Positions 8,259-17,000 are shown, counted from the first letter of the stretch. The stretch is 64,000 nt of DNA from Nocardia wallacei (GCF_014466955.1 NZ_AP023396.1:186001-250000), one strand, 5' to 3'. Program-made: numbers and translations. Notes: generated from the sequence alone by a model not told the origin.

Positions 8259-9461
8259 ATGACTTACGACGTCGCGAGGGTTCGGGGGTTGATACCGTCC
8301 CTGGGCGACGGCTGGATCCATCTCGACCCGCAGGCGGGGATGCTCGTCCCCGATTCGGTATCCCGCGCCGTCTCAACAGGTTTCCGCACCTCCGCGTTCA
8401 CACACGGTAATCGGTATTCGGCCACCAGGCGCAGCGGAGCCATTCTGGACGCCGCGCGCGAGGCGGTCGCGGACCTGGTCGGCGCCGACCCGGCGGGCGT
8501 GGTACTCGGCCCGGATCGCGCGGTACTGCTGGCCTGGCTGGCCGAGTCGCTGAGCTCCCGGCTCGGGCTGGGCACGGGGATCGTGCTGTCGCGCCTGGAC
8601 GACGAGGCCAACGTCGCGCCGTGGCTGCGGATCGCCAACCGCTATGGCGCGCACGTGCGTTGGGCCGAAGTGGAAATAGAGACGTGTGAGATGCCCGCCT
8701 GGCAGTTCGAGGAGCTGATCGGGCCCACCGCGCGTCTAGTCGCCTTGACGGCGGCGTCACCGATCGTGGGATCGGCTCCGGCCGTGCGGGTTGCCGCGGA
8801 TCGGGTGCACGAGGTCGGGGGTTTGCTGGTGGCCGATTGCTTCGGCGCCGCACCGTACGCGCTGATCGATATCGATGAACTCAACGCCGACGTGGTGGCG
8901 CTGTCCGCGCCCGCGTGGGGCGGGCCGCAGATCGGCGCGCTGGTGTTCCGGGATCCGGCGTTCCTGGACCGGATTCCGTCCATGTCGCTCAATCCCTATG
9001 CCAAAGGCGCGGAGCGGCTCGAGGTCGGGCATCACCAGTACGCGCTGCTGGCCGGGCTCACCACCTCCATCGAGTATCTCGCCGGGCTGGACGAGCAGGC
9101 CACCGGCACCCGCCGCGAGCGGCTGGAAATCTCGATCACCTCGCTGCAGGACTATCACGACCAGTTGTTCGAGCACCTGATGGACGTGCTGGACCGCGTC
9201 CCGAATCTGACGGTGATCGGCCGCGCCTCCACCCGCATCCCGACGGTGAGTTTCACCATCGCCGGCATGCAGGCCGAGAAGGTCTCCGCGAAGCTGGCCG
9301 ATCATCGCGTCGGCACCCTCAGCGGCGTGCACGGGGGCAGCCGCCTGCTCGACGCGCTGGGCGTGAACGACGAGGGCGGGGCGGTCACCATCGGGTTGGC
9401 GCCCTACACAACGAAATTCGAGATCGACCAGCTGGGGCGAGCCCTGGCGACGCTGGACTGA
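8259..9461 (+). CDS. Class V aminotransferase-fold protein, catalytic lysine apparently replaced
   Basis: About 400 residues with the fold of cysteine desulfurases and class V aminotransferases (substrate-side LDDEANVAPWLRIA; cofactor-side VADCFGAAPY; TKFEIDQLGRAL at the end). The position that normally holds the PLP-linked lysine (S-x-H-K-x-x-G-P) reads SAPAWGGP here, placing alanine at about residue 219. The usual Gln after the cofactor Asp is also absent. It may therefore bind another ligand or be a pseudoenzyme. It is the counterpart of the gene next to bpa in mycobacteria (Rv3778c). The ATG at 8259 (MTYDVARVRG) was chosen over an upstream frame extension without conservation. Confidence 0.8.
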   Translation: MTYDVARVRGLIPSLGDGWIHLDPQAGMLVPDSVSRAVSTGFRTSAFTHGNRYSATRRSGAILDAAREAVADLVGADPAGVVLGPDRAVLLAWLAESLSSRLGLGTGIVLSRLDDEANVAPWLRIANRYGAHVRWAEVEIETCEMPAWQFEELIGPTARLVALTAASPIVGSAPAVRVAADRVHEVGGLLVADCFGAAPYALIDIDELNADVVALSAPAWGGPQIGALVFRDPAFLDRIPSMSLNPYAKGAERLEVGHHQYALLAGLTTSIEYLAGLDEQATGTRRERLEISITSLQDYHDQLFEHLMDVLDRVPNLTVIGRASTRIPTVSFTIAGMQAEKVSAKLADHRVGTLSGVHGGSRLLDALGVNDEGGAVTIGLAPYTTKFEIDQLGRALATLD

Positions 9462-9534
9462 GCGTTTCCGGACGCCTGCGCGCCACGGACAGCCTTCTCG
9501 CGCAGTCCGTTTCCTACAGTGCTCGTCCGTCTCC

Positions 9535-10524
9535 CTATCGCTCGTCGATGCGCAGGATCACCTTGCCGACGGTCTCCGGTGAGTCGAGCAGGCGATGTGC
9601 CTCGGCGGCCTCCGTCGCGGGCAGTTCGGCGCTCACCACGGGCGCGACCGTGCCGTCGGCGACCAGCGGCCACAGGTGGCGGCGGAGTTCGGCGATGATC
9701 TCGGCCTTGCTGGACCGACCGGTGGCCGGACGGCGGCGCAGGTTCGTGGCGTGCACGGTGCCGCGCTTGCCCAGCAGCGCCGAGATGTTCAGTTCGCCGG
9801 TCGTCCCGCCCTGCAACCCGATGACGCACAACTGCCCGTCCTCGGCGAGGGCCTCGACATTGCGGTTCAGGTAGGCCGCGCCCATGTTGTCCAGGATGAC
9901 GTCGGCGCCGCCCGCCGCGCCGACCACGGCCACGAAATCCTCGTCGCGGTAGTTGATCAGGATGCTCGCGCCGAGTTCCGCGCAGCGGTCGAGCTTCGGC
10001 TGCGAGCCCGCCGTCACCGCCACCCGCGCGCCGCGGCTCACCGCCACCTGAATGGCATGGGTGCCGATGCCGCTGCCGCCGCCGTGAATCAGCAGCAGCT
10101 GCCCCGCGTGCAATCCGGCCCGCATGACCAGATTCGACCAGACGGTGGCGGCCACCTCCGGAAGTGCCGCCGCCGCAGCCAGATCCAGCCCGTCGGGCAC
10201 CGGCAGCACCTGGGTCGCGGCCACCACCACCCGCTCGGCGTACCCGCCGCCGGACAGCAGCGCGCACACCCGATCACCCGGCCGGAAGTCCGTGACGCCC
10301 GCCCCGATCGCCTCGACCACGCCGGACACCTCCAGCCCGATGATCTCGCTGGCCCCGGGCGGCGGCGGGTAGAACCCCTGGCGCTGCATCAGATCCGCGC
10401 GGTTCACCCCCGCCGCCGCGACGTCGATGAGCACCTCACCGGCCGCCGGGCCCGCCGGATCCGGCACCTCCCCCCAGCCCAGTACCTCAGGACCACCGAA
10501 ACCCTCGAGTGTCACCGCATACAT
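9535..10524 (-). CDS. NAD(P)H quinone oxidoreductase (zinc-independent MDR, PIG3-type)
   Basis: About 329 residues of the medium-chain dehydrogenase/reductase superfamily. The N-terminal catalytic domain has AAGVNRADLMQRQG and PGASEIIGLEVSG, hallmarks of the quinone oxidoreductase branch, and lacks the zinc ligands of alcohol dehydrogenases. The nucleotide-binding motif is HGGGSGIGTHAIQ. It ends SPETVGKVILRID. It probably reduces quinones with NADPH. The start at 10524 (MYAVTLEGFGGPEVL) matches the family; the longer frame upstream is Arg-rich and unlikely. It is convergent with the class V protein gene, as in the Rv3777/Rv3778c pair. Confidence 0.9.
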   Translation of the reverse strand: MYAVTLEGFGGPEVLGWGEVPDPAGPAAGEVLIDVAAAGVNRADLMQRQGFYPPPPGASEIIGLEVSGVVEAIGAGVTDFRPGDRVCALLSGGGYAERVVVAATQVLPVPDGLDLAAAAALPEVAATVWSNLVMRAGLHAGQLLLIHGGGSGIGTHAIQVAVSRGARVAVTAGSQPKLDRCAELGASILINYRDEDFVAVVGAAGGADVILDNMGAAYLNRNVEALAEDGQLCVIGLQGGTTGELNISALLGKRGTVHATNLRRRPATGRSSKAEIIAELRRHLWPLVADGTVAPVVSAELPATEAAEAHRLLDSPETVGKVILRIDER

Positions 10525-10737
10525 ACCCGCGACCTTACGACCCTCCCCTTCGCAACTCCCGCGCCCGCGCCGTAACCAGCGTTCCCGCAACCCTCCGGCA
10601 CGTTTCCCGTCCCCGGTACGCGCCTGCCGCGTTCCGGTCGGGTTGCGGGTTCGTGCCGTCGGGTGCTTGCGGTGCATCGAACGTTCTCCTTCGCCCCCAG
10701 TGCGCACAGGCCGCAGCGCATTCGGCGGGCGGCCGGG

Positions 10738-10902
10738 TCAGTGCTTGCTCTCGGCCTGCTGCTTGGCCGTTTCCGCGTCGATGCCCTTGGCCATCTTGCC
10801 CAGCGCCTCGCTCAGTTCGTCGGCGGTCATATCGGCGTAGCCGGGGACTCCGGCCGCCTCGCCACGCCGGCGCAGCTCACTCGGACGATCCTCTGCTGTC
10901 AT
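10738..10902 (-). CDS. Small Rho-N/SAP-like protein, 54 residues
   Basis: A short reading frame from ATG 10902, behind AAAGGGGGT, to TGA 10738. The product MTAEDRPSELRRRGEA... contains GVPGYADMTADELSEAL, which resembles the helix-extended-helix of Rho N-terminal/SAP-like small proteins (GxxxM(S/T)KDEL). Such proteins are common in actinobacteria and may bind nucleic acid. The tail is charged (AETAKQQAESKH). It is divergent from the lactate monooxygenase-like gene. The remaining 213 bp up to the quinone oxidoreductase start hold nothing recognisable. Confidence 0.6.
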   Translation of the reverse strand: MTAEDRPSELRRRGEAAGVPGYADMTADELSEALGKMAKGIDAETAKQQAESKH

Positions 10903-10977
10903 GTCGCACACCCCCTTTCCCGCGTCGTCCGGCGGTTACCCGATCGGTGGCGGGTGATGCCTACTAGCGTTCCGGGA

Positions 10978-12153
10978 ATGAGCAGTTTCGCCGACTTCCA
11001 GAACGAGATCTATCTGGCCGGGCTCGCCGGTGTGGTCCCCGATTTGCCGATGACGGCCGCGGGCCTGGCCGCACGAGCCCGCGAGGTGCTGACGCCGGAG
11101 GCCTACGCCTACGTGGCGGGCAGCGCGTCGGCCGAGCGCACCGCGGCGGCGAACGAGGCGGCGTTCGACCGGTACCGCCTGGTCCCGCGGATGTGGCGGG
11201 GCGCCAGCGGCCCTGGCGTGCGCGACCTTTCGGTGGAGGTGCTCGGCACGCGACTGGCCGCGCCGATCCTGACCGCACCGGTCGGCGTGCTGGAACTGCT
11301 GCACGAGCGGGGCGAGGCGCTCGTCGCCGAGGTGACCCGGGATCTGGGTGTCGGCATGGTGCTGTCGACGGCGGCGTCGACCCCGATCGAGGAGGTGGGC
11401 GCGGCCGCCGGGGACTGGTGGTATCAGCTGTACTGGCCCAACGACGACGAACTGGCCCGCTCGTTCGTGGAACGCGCGGTGCGGGCGGGCGCGCGGGCGA
11501 TCGTGGTCACCGCGGACACCCCGAGCCTGGGCTGGCGGCCGCGCGATCTCGAGCTGGCCCACCTGCCCTTCCTGCGGGCCGAGGGCATCGCGAACTACCT
11601 GTCCGACCCCGTGTTTCGAGCGAAACTGGCCGCGCCGCCGGAGGAGAGCGAGGAGGCGCTGCGGATGGCGGTGCTGACCTGGGTCGGCCTGTTCGGCAAC
11701 CACGGCCTGCGCCCGGCCGACATCGCCCGGCTGCGCGAATGGACCGAGCTGCCGATCGCGGTGAAGGGCGTGCTGCACCCCGACGACGCCCGCCAGCTGG
11801 TCGACGCCGGCGCCGACGCGGTGGTGGTGAGCAACCACGGCGGCCGCCAGGTCGACGGCTCCATCGCCGCCCTCGACGCGCTGCCCACCGTCGTCGCGAC
11901 CGTCGGCGACCGCGCCGACGTGCTCTTCGATTCCGGCATCCGCACCGGCTCGGACGTCATGGTCGCCCTCGCCCTGGGCGCCAAGGCAGTGCTCTACGGC
12001 CGTCCCTGGGCCTACGGCCTGGGCATCGCCGGAGCGGCCGGTGTCCGGCACGCCCTACGTGTGCTCCTCGCGGATCTCGATGCGGCCATGGGCCTTTCGG
12101 GCTGCACCACCCTCTCCGACCTGAACCGAGCACTGCTCTCGACCACCCGCTGA
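10978..12153 (+). CDS. FMN-dependent alpha-hydroxy acid oxidase, lactate 2-monooxygenase-like
   Basis: About 391 residues, a TIM-barrel flavoenzyme. Family motifs are present: VAGSASAERT near the FMN, TAASTPIEEV, YQLYWP, the catalytic histidine in SNHGGRQVDG, IAVKGVLHPDDA, and FDSGIRTGSDV binding the FMN phosphate. The length, the start SSFADFQNEIYLAGLAGVVP and the PFLRAEGIANYLSDPVF insert fit lactate 2-monooxygenase, which turns lactate into acetate, CO2 and water, better than the L-lactate dehydrogenases. The start at 10978 is chosen from that N-terminus. A MarR gene follows 42 bp later and may regulate it. Confidence 0.85.
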   Translation: MSSFADFQNEIYLAGLAGVVPDLPMTAAGLAARAREVLTPEAYAYVAGSASAERTAAANEAAFDRYRLVPRMWRGASGPGVRDLSVEVLGTRLAAPILTAPVGVLELLHERGEALVAEVTRDLGVGMVLSTAASTPIEEVGAAAGDWWYQLYWPNDDELARSFVERAVRAGARAIVVTADTPSLGWRPRDLELAHLPFLRAEGIANYLSDPVFRAKLAAPPEESEEALRMAVLTWVGLFGNHGLRPADIARLREWTELPIAVKGVLHPDDARQLVDAGADAVVVSNHGGRQVDGSIAALDALPTVVATVGDRADVLFDSGIRTGSDVMVALALGAKAVLYGRPWAYGLGIAGAAGVRHALRVLLADLDAAMGLSGCTTLSDLNRALLSTTR

Positions 12154-12195
12154 CCGGGCGAACCTCGCATCCCGGGCGGCTAATAGAATGTCCGC

Positions 12196-12687
12196 ATGAC
12201 TTCCGAACCGAGCGGTACGCCTCCGGAGCCGAGGTGGCTCAGCTCGGCTCAGCAGCGCGCCTGGCGCGCCTACATGGACGGCGGCCAACGCCTCATGTCC
12301 CAACTGAACCGCCAACTCCAACGCGACAACGACCTGACCCTCGCCGAGTACCGAATCCTCGTCCTCCTCTCCGAAGCCCCCGACCACTCCCTCCGCATGA
12401 GCGATCTCGCCGACGGAGTGCTGTCCTCCCGCAGCCGCCTCACCCACCAGATCCGCCGCATGGAAACCGAGGGCATGGTCCGGCGGACCAGTGTGGAGGA
12501 GGACGGTCGGGGGGTCCGGGCGCACCTCACGGAGGTAGGCATGGACCGCCTACGCACCGCCGCCCCCGGCCACGTGAACGCCGTCCGCCGAGACTTCATA
12601 GATCTACTCACCCCGGATCAGATCAGGGTTCTGGGTGAGGTTTTCGAACTCGTCGACAAGGAACTCTCCACCCGCGACGCCCGCTGA
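12196..12687 (+). CDS. MarR-family transcriptional regulator
   Basis: A 163-residue winged-helix protein. The recognition-helix region (SLRMSDLADGVLSSRSRLTHQ) and the wing (RRTSVEEDGRGVRAHLTEVG) are typical of MarR. Helices at both ends would form the dimer interface. It follows the flavoenzyme gene in the same direction and may sense a substrate or product of it, or control itself. The 272 bp after it, up to 12959, hold no gene I can support. Confidence 0.88.
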   Translation: MTSEPSGTPPEPRWLSSAQQRAWRAYMDGGQRLMSQLNRQLQRDNDLTLAEYRILVLLSEAPDHSLRMSDLADGVLSSRSRLTHQIRRMETEGMVRRTSVEEDGRGVRAHLTEVGMDRLRTAAPGHVNAVRRDFIDLLTPDQIRVLGEVFELVDKELSTRDAR

Positions 12688-12959
12688 AGCACTAGGACGT
12701 CGTTGAACTCAATGCGGATTCATCCGGGTATATGGCCTCGGCGGAGCGCGTTGACCAGAACCAGGATGAGGGACCACCGAGGCCCTGTTGGACAGTGATT
12801 CACGCTACTTTTTCGGGTTCCAGCAAATCGGACAGACAGCTCCGCTGCTCGCTAGAACGTTGCACAGTACTCGGGCGAGTAATTCCGGTTTGCTAGATAT
12901 GAACTCGTCCAGACAGCGCCCAATGCGGCTCCTCGGCGGTACACCCGAAACTGCCCCCA

Positions 12960-12985
12960 GCCGAACAGAACCGGTTCTGTTCGGC
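12960..12985 (-). terminator. Perfect 26-bp palindrome after the type VII-linked membrane gene
   Basis: GCCGAACAGAACC followed directly by its complement, a perfect inverted repeat without a loop, 14 bp past the stop at 13000. It lies where a terminator is expected. The flank towards the gene (TCGTTGTCAGCT) recurs after the paralogous gene at 62586. Confidence 0.65.
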
Positions 12986-12999
12986 GTTTCGTTTCGTTG

Positions 13000-13884
13000 T
13001 CAGCTCACCAGGTCACCACGGCGCATACGATCAACCGCTGCTGCGGATGTCAGCTCGCCCCGAGCCTCCGGATGCTGCCAGTAATACCGAACCAGGTGCA
13101 ACGCCAGCGCAGGATCAATACCGAGGGCCGCGACCGGCACGTCGATAGACCCCTCCAATAGGCCTCGTTGCATGCGGTCAACCAGGCTCTTTCCTGTATC
13201 GACGTGTATCTTGGCGCCAGGGATGGGGACTATTCTCACGGTGTGGTTACTATTCAACAGGATCGGTTGCACCGCACCAACATCACTCCACGAAAGTGTT
13301 CTCGTCGTGTGGCCGAGGCCCTGAGATATACCATACTCCGATATGGCGAGGAAATACCTCTTGCCGCGTCCAGCGAGTAAGTAGAAAACGATAAACGCGA
13401 TCATCGCCAGAACAACGACGACGATGATCAATCCGCCTGCATCGAGACCGGCGCGTGCCGAGTTCTCATTCTCGGACATGTCGGTCGCGAAAAGAATGCC
13501 ACGGAGCACCAGGAACGCAGCACCCAGCGCGAGCCACACGAACAGCAGCGGTCTCCACGATGGCTGGACGTCGGCGCGGAGGCCGGCTCCGTGATCATCG
13601 ATGGCACCCGTTTTCAGGTTCGGTGGAATATTCGTCCGCCGCACCCTGAGCCGTGGAATGAACACGATCAGCAGGCTCAACCCCATCAGGCCACCTGCGG
13701 CGCCGAAAGCCGCGCGCATGGGTTCACCTTTGCCGATGTAGTCGAGCGTGTACGGGATAGAGATCAGAATTATCAAGACCAGTATGATCAGCGCTGCGAT
13801 CAGCTTGCCGGGCAGTCGTTCCTTGCCCCATTCGGCAGGCCATTGGAGTAGGGGAGCCTCGCGCTTCGTGTCACCTTCGGACAA
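13000..13884 (-). CDS. Four-helix membrane protein with a PH-like C-terminal domain, partner of the large WXG protein
   Basis: About 294 residues. Four hydrophobic helices are visible at roughly 28-48, 57-77, 112-132 and 150-172. A soluble C-terminal domain (about 175-294) begins YFLAISEYGISQGLG, with a PH-like strand pattern, and ends with YYWQHPEARGEL and DRMRRGDLVS. A second gene at 62586 shares that C-terminal motif. No ATG suits the start; TTG 13884 sits 8 nt behind AGGAGG and is preferred. It follows the large WXG gene by 28 bp in the same direction. Its place beside a probable secreted effector suggests an immunity or docking role, which is inference. Confidence 0.7.
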   Translation of the reverse strand: MSEGDTKREAPLLQWPAEWGKERLPGKLIAALIILVLIILISIPYTLDYIGKGEPMRAAFGAAGGLMGLSLLIVFIPRLRVRRTNIPPNLKTGAIDDHGAGLRADVQPSWRPLLFVWLALGAAFLVLRGILFATDMSENENSARAGLDAGGLIIVVVVLAMIAFIVFYLLAGRGKRYFLAISEYGISQGLGHTTRTLSWSDVGAVQPILLNSNHTVRIVPIPGAKIHVDTGKSLVDRMQRGLLEGSIDVPVAALGIDPALALHLVRYYWQHPEARGELTSAAAVDRMRRGDLVS

Positions 13885-13912
13885 TTCAAACCCCTCCTGA
13901 TTGCTCCACACC

Positions 13913-15829
13913 CTACTTGAATGGTTGTTCGGCGGCCCAACCTCCGAACGCGCCGCCACCGAACCCGAGCAAGCCTGCGCCGGCTCCTGCGCAGAACGCT
14001 TGACCGATCGGGGTCGCCCACCAGCACGCCGCTGCACCCAGTCCGGCCCCCGCCCACGCTCCCGCCGAACCGCCGACGGTGCTGCCCGCCGCGTTCGCCG
14101 CAGCTTCGTCGAGCGGCTTGTTGTGATAGTGCCAATCTTCCCAGCTGACATACGAGTTGACGACTGCGCCCAGCGGCCAGCCGCTGAGGACCTTGCCATC
14201 AGATTTCAGCAGTTGTGAAACTCCGGCCCTGGCATTGGCATCGGTGGCCGAGTCCATCGCACCAACGAATGCTTGACCTGCACCGGGCGCTCCTGAGTCC
14301 AGCAGCTGCAACGCGCGAATCTGACTCGCCTGTGAATCGGCCATGGCCCTTTGGGCCTGTTCGGCCATCAGCCCGGACCCGCGGGAAGCAAATTCGCCAC
14401 CGGCTGCGGTTGCCCCCGAGAAGCCTGCTGCCAGCGGGTGCTGTTCCACGTTGTCCGCGGTCGAGTCGAGGAGACTGTTCCACTGGGTTCCGGTCCATGC
14501 CTTCGTGGTGTCCCACACGGTCGGCTGGGGCGTGTGCGGCGGCGCGGCGTTCGGGTCGTACTGCATCATCGACCCGTCCGGGAACTGGGTCACAATCCGG
14601 CCGTCGGGATGCTGTCTCGTGATCGCGGTCTGCCCATCGGAGTCTGTGGTGGTGATCGTTCCATCCTGGTTCAGCACCGAGTTCATGCCGGCTGAGTTCC
14701 CCGTCCCGACGAGCGTCGGATTGCCGTCCGGACCGGGAACATATTGCTCGAAGGCACGGAATCCGTCGGGGCGTTCCCACTGCCGGTCGATAACGCCATC
14801 GGCACCGTAACGGTCAGTGACTATGCCGCCGTTTTGCGGATACGACTCCGACACCTTGTTCCCGCGCGATCCGTCCGGGTTCACCGCGAAAGTGGTTGCC
14901 TTCCCGCCGGTTTCGGCAACCTTTTCGAACTTCTGGGGCTTGCCGTCCGGGCCGGTGACTGTCATGTCCACGATCCCTGACCCGTCCGTGCGGGTGGATG
15001 TGACGGTGGTGACGGGCGGCTTGTTGCCGGTTGTTTCGGTGGTGATGGTGGAGCCGTCGGGCTGCTGCACCGACGTCGCGACCGTCACGGTGCCATCCGG
15101 GTTCGGGGTGATCGTTTTCGTGGAGCCGTCCGGATTGGTGACTGTGGTCGGTATGCCCTCCTCGAGTTTCAGGGCCTCGCCAACGATGGGCGGCAACTCT
15201 TCTGGTCTCGCGGTCTCCGGGTGCAGCAGGCCGGGAAACATGGTGCGGATCTGCTTCGACGGTGCCTCCAGCAGGGCCAGCCGACCTAGCTCGGTTTTCG
15301 CGGTGTCGATGGCAGTCTTGGCCGCGGTCGCCGCGTTGTCGGCGTTCTGCAGCGCCGACACCATCTCCACGTGACACTGGGCGGCCTCATAGCCGAGTTG
15401 CAGGCTGGCCGCGACCACGTCACCGCGGTCCTTCCCGGCCGCCTCCAGCTGTCTCCGCTTGGTCTCGGCGGTGACCGTGCCGTCGTCGTAGACATCGAAC
15501 CCGCGCACGTCCCGGAACAGATTTCGCTTGTTGACGACGAGAGCCTTCGCGTCGGTCAATGCGGCCTGCTGTGCGGTGTATGCGCTCTTGATGATGTCGA
15601 TCTTGCCGAGGATGTGACTACCGGCGGTGTTCTCATTCACCACCCGCCGGGCCGCTGCATCGGCACCCGCGCCCTTCCATGACTCGGCAAGGTCGTCCTG
15701 TGTGGTCAGCATCGACTGCAGCAGTTCGCCACCCTTGGCGATCACTGAACCGAAGGTGCCCGCATCGGTGCCGAGCACGCCCGGGTTCCACTGCTCGACT
15801 TGCGAGATCGTCAGCGCGGGCCGACTCAT
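13913..15829 (-). CDS. Large WXG-type type VII secretion substrate with DG-rich repeats and glycine-zipper tail
   Basis: A 638-residue protein. The N-terminal 200 residues are helical with a W-x-G turn (Trp51-Lys-Gly53) as in WXG100-related substrates. Residues about 230-440 are Thr- and Asp-Gly-rich strand repeats (NPDGSTKTITPNPDGTV, HPDGRIVTQFPDGSMMQ), resembling extended beta repeats of polymorphic toxins. The last 60 residues are a glycine-zipper hydrophobic segment (GSTVGGSAGAWAGAGLGA and more) that could insert in a membrane. No enzymatic toxin motif is seen. The ATG overlaps the stop of the EspC-like gene (ATGA), so they are coupled. Probably secreted by an ESX system encoded elsewhere. 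Confidence 0.75.
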   Translation of the reverse strand: MSRPALTISQVEQWNPGVLGTDAGTFGSVIAKGGELLQSMLTTQDDLAESWKGAGADAAARRVVNENTAGSHILGKIDIIKSAYTAQQAALTDAKALVVNKRNLFRDVRGFDVYDDGTVTAETKRRQLEAAGKDRGDVVAASLQLGYEAAQCHVEMVSALQNADNAATAAKTAIDTAKTELGRLALLEAPSKQIRTMFPGLLHPETARPEELPPIVGEALKLEEGIPTTVTNPDGSTKTITPNPDGTVTVATSVQQPDGSTITTETTGNKPPVTTVTSTRTDGSGIVDMTVTGPDGKPQKFEKVAETGGKATTFAVNPDGSRGNKVSESYPQNGGIVTDRYGADGVIDRQWERPDGFRAFEQYVPGPDGNPTLVGTGNSAGMNSVLNQDGTITTTDSDGQTAITRQHPDGRIVTQFPDGSMMQYDPNAAPPHTPQPTVWDTTKAWTGTQWNSLLDSTADNVEQHPLAAGFSGATAAGGEFASRGSGLMAEQAQRAMADSQASQIRALQLLDSGAPGAGQAFVGAMDSATDANARAGVSQLLKSDGKVLSGWPLGAVVNSYVSWEDWHYHNKPLDEAAANAAGSTVGGSAGAWAGAGLGAAACWWATPIGQAFCAGAGAGLLGFGGGAFGGWAAEQPFK

Positions 15830-16119
15830 TGCGGTCCGCCCATCGACCTCAGCTGGTTCGCGAAGTCGGTGTCGTGGATCTCGTACTTGTCACCCGCACC
15901 CTTGGCGATCTCCGCCATCTCTGCTGGACGGCTAGAGAACATCGCCAGTGCCGATTTTACCTGGTCACGGACCCCGGTAACGCTGGTACCGAGATCGGTG
16001 CCCGGAAACGGGTCACCTGTGGCGGCGCTGTTCACGCCATCGGCCAGGCCCTTGAAATCCCCCGACAGCCCGTCCAGCCACTTCGACCACGCTCGCAATG
16101 CGTCCGGATCGACTTCCAC
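15826..16119 (-). CDS. EspC-like small type VII secretion protein
   Basis: About 97 residues beginning VEVDPDALRAWSKWLDGL, with alternating helices and ending DFANQLRSMGG. It resembles the EspC/DUF2580 group, small helical proteins co-secreted with larger partners by type VII systems. The GTG at 16119 lies behind GGAGGGGG with good spacing; an in-frame ATG at 16134 overlaps that site and is less likely. It is the first gene of a three-gene cassette with the large WXG protein and the membrane protein. Confidence 0.75.
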   Translation of the reverse strand: MEVDPDALRAWSKWLDGLSGDFKGLADGVNSAATGDPFPGTDLGTSVTGVRDQVKSALAMFSSRPAEMAEIAKGAGDKYEIHDTDFANQLRSMGGPQ

Positions 16120-16289
16120 TGCTTCCCCCTCCATACAGACACGGCCGTACCCGTCAGGCTCTGGAAACAGCGACTGATAATACAGTCGGTATAGGGGAGA
16201 GGTCGGTCACATGGCGGCCGCGAGCACGGCAGCTATCGCCGGGCTATCGAGTCGTGGTCTCTTGTCGGCACGTCCTGCCGGGGCGTGCA

Positions 16290-16816
16290 TCAGGGTGACG
16301 ACCTGTCGATTGTGTGGTCAGGTCGGGTGCAGCACCCTCTGGGGATGGGTGTTGAGAGGGATGGGTCGCCGTGTCGACCGACGCGTATTCGGACTAGGAG
16401 AATTGTCAGCCGGGCGGGTACTGGCGGGTGCCGCCACGCCACCAGCAGCATGTGGTTCTCGACGACGGCCGACTCGTGGCCACGCAGATGGATGTAGTTG
16501 CTGGCGAACCCGATTCCGGCGCGCTCGAGCTCGATGACCGTGGTCTCGCCCAGCCGTCGATTCAGCCAGGCCAGGACCGTAATCCGCTGTGTGAGTAAAT
16601 ATTCGACCGCCGCCGCATCCGGCAGGTGATCGAGAACGCGTCGGCCCAGCGGCCTCGGCATGGACCCCGCCCTCGGCGCTGTCGACCGAAATCCGGATCC
16701 AGGGCATGTTGTGCTCGTCGTGCCACACCTGAACCGGCAGACGGAGCCGCTGGTCCACCCTCAGCTGCTCGCGCACCGCGCTCCGGCGCGGGCTCGATCT
16801 CGCTGCCGCGGTTCAT
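16290..16816 (-). pseudogene. Decayed gene with frameshifts, function unknown
   Basis: Gene-like stretches follow one another in different frames on the minus strand: LRVDQRLRLPVQVWHDEHN and MPWIRISVDSAEGG, then LDHLPDAAAVEYLLTQRI, then IGFASNYIHLRGHESAVV. Each has sensible composition, but no single frame joins them, and none ends cleanly. The most likely reading is a gene broken by frameshifts. No family is recognised. It lies upstream of the type VII cassette, in decayed DNA next to tRNA-Ser(TGA). Confidence 0.45.
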
Positions 16817-16840
16817 GATTGGCCTCCGACCGTCGAGCGG

Positions 16841-17000
16841 GAGATGACGGGCGGGATGTCACGGCGGACGAACGTGCGGTAGTCGTGCCTTCCTGCCGAT
16901 GCCGGTCAGGTGGTCGGTATGGGGCTTCGCCCAGTCGCCGACGGTGACGATCGTGTCGGCGTTGCCCTTCGAGGCGTCGGGGATTATGCGCTGGTCAAGG
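16841..17000 (-). pseudogene. Short coding remnant next to tRNA-Ser(TGA)
   Basis: The minus strand reads PDASKGNADTIVTVGDWAKP and then HTDHLTGIGRK before the frame breaks; a further stretch FVRRDIPPVISRSTVGG lies in another frame. It has no start or stop of its own. It may belong to the same decayed gene set as the stretch at 16290-16816. Confidence 0.3.

Noticed and set aside
10936..12051. Long minus-strand open frame opposite the lactate monooxygenase gene
   Set aside because: It is rich in His, Arg, Gly and Gln as expected from the reverse of a high-GC gene, and the plus strand carries clear FMN-oxidase motifs.
12688..12959. Insertion sequence remnant after the MarR gene
   Set aside because: The stretch looks non-coding and somewhat different in composition, but I found no terminal inverted repeats and no convincing transposase segment.
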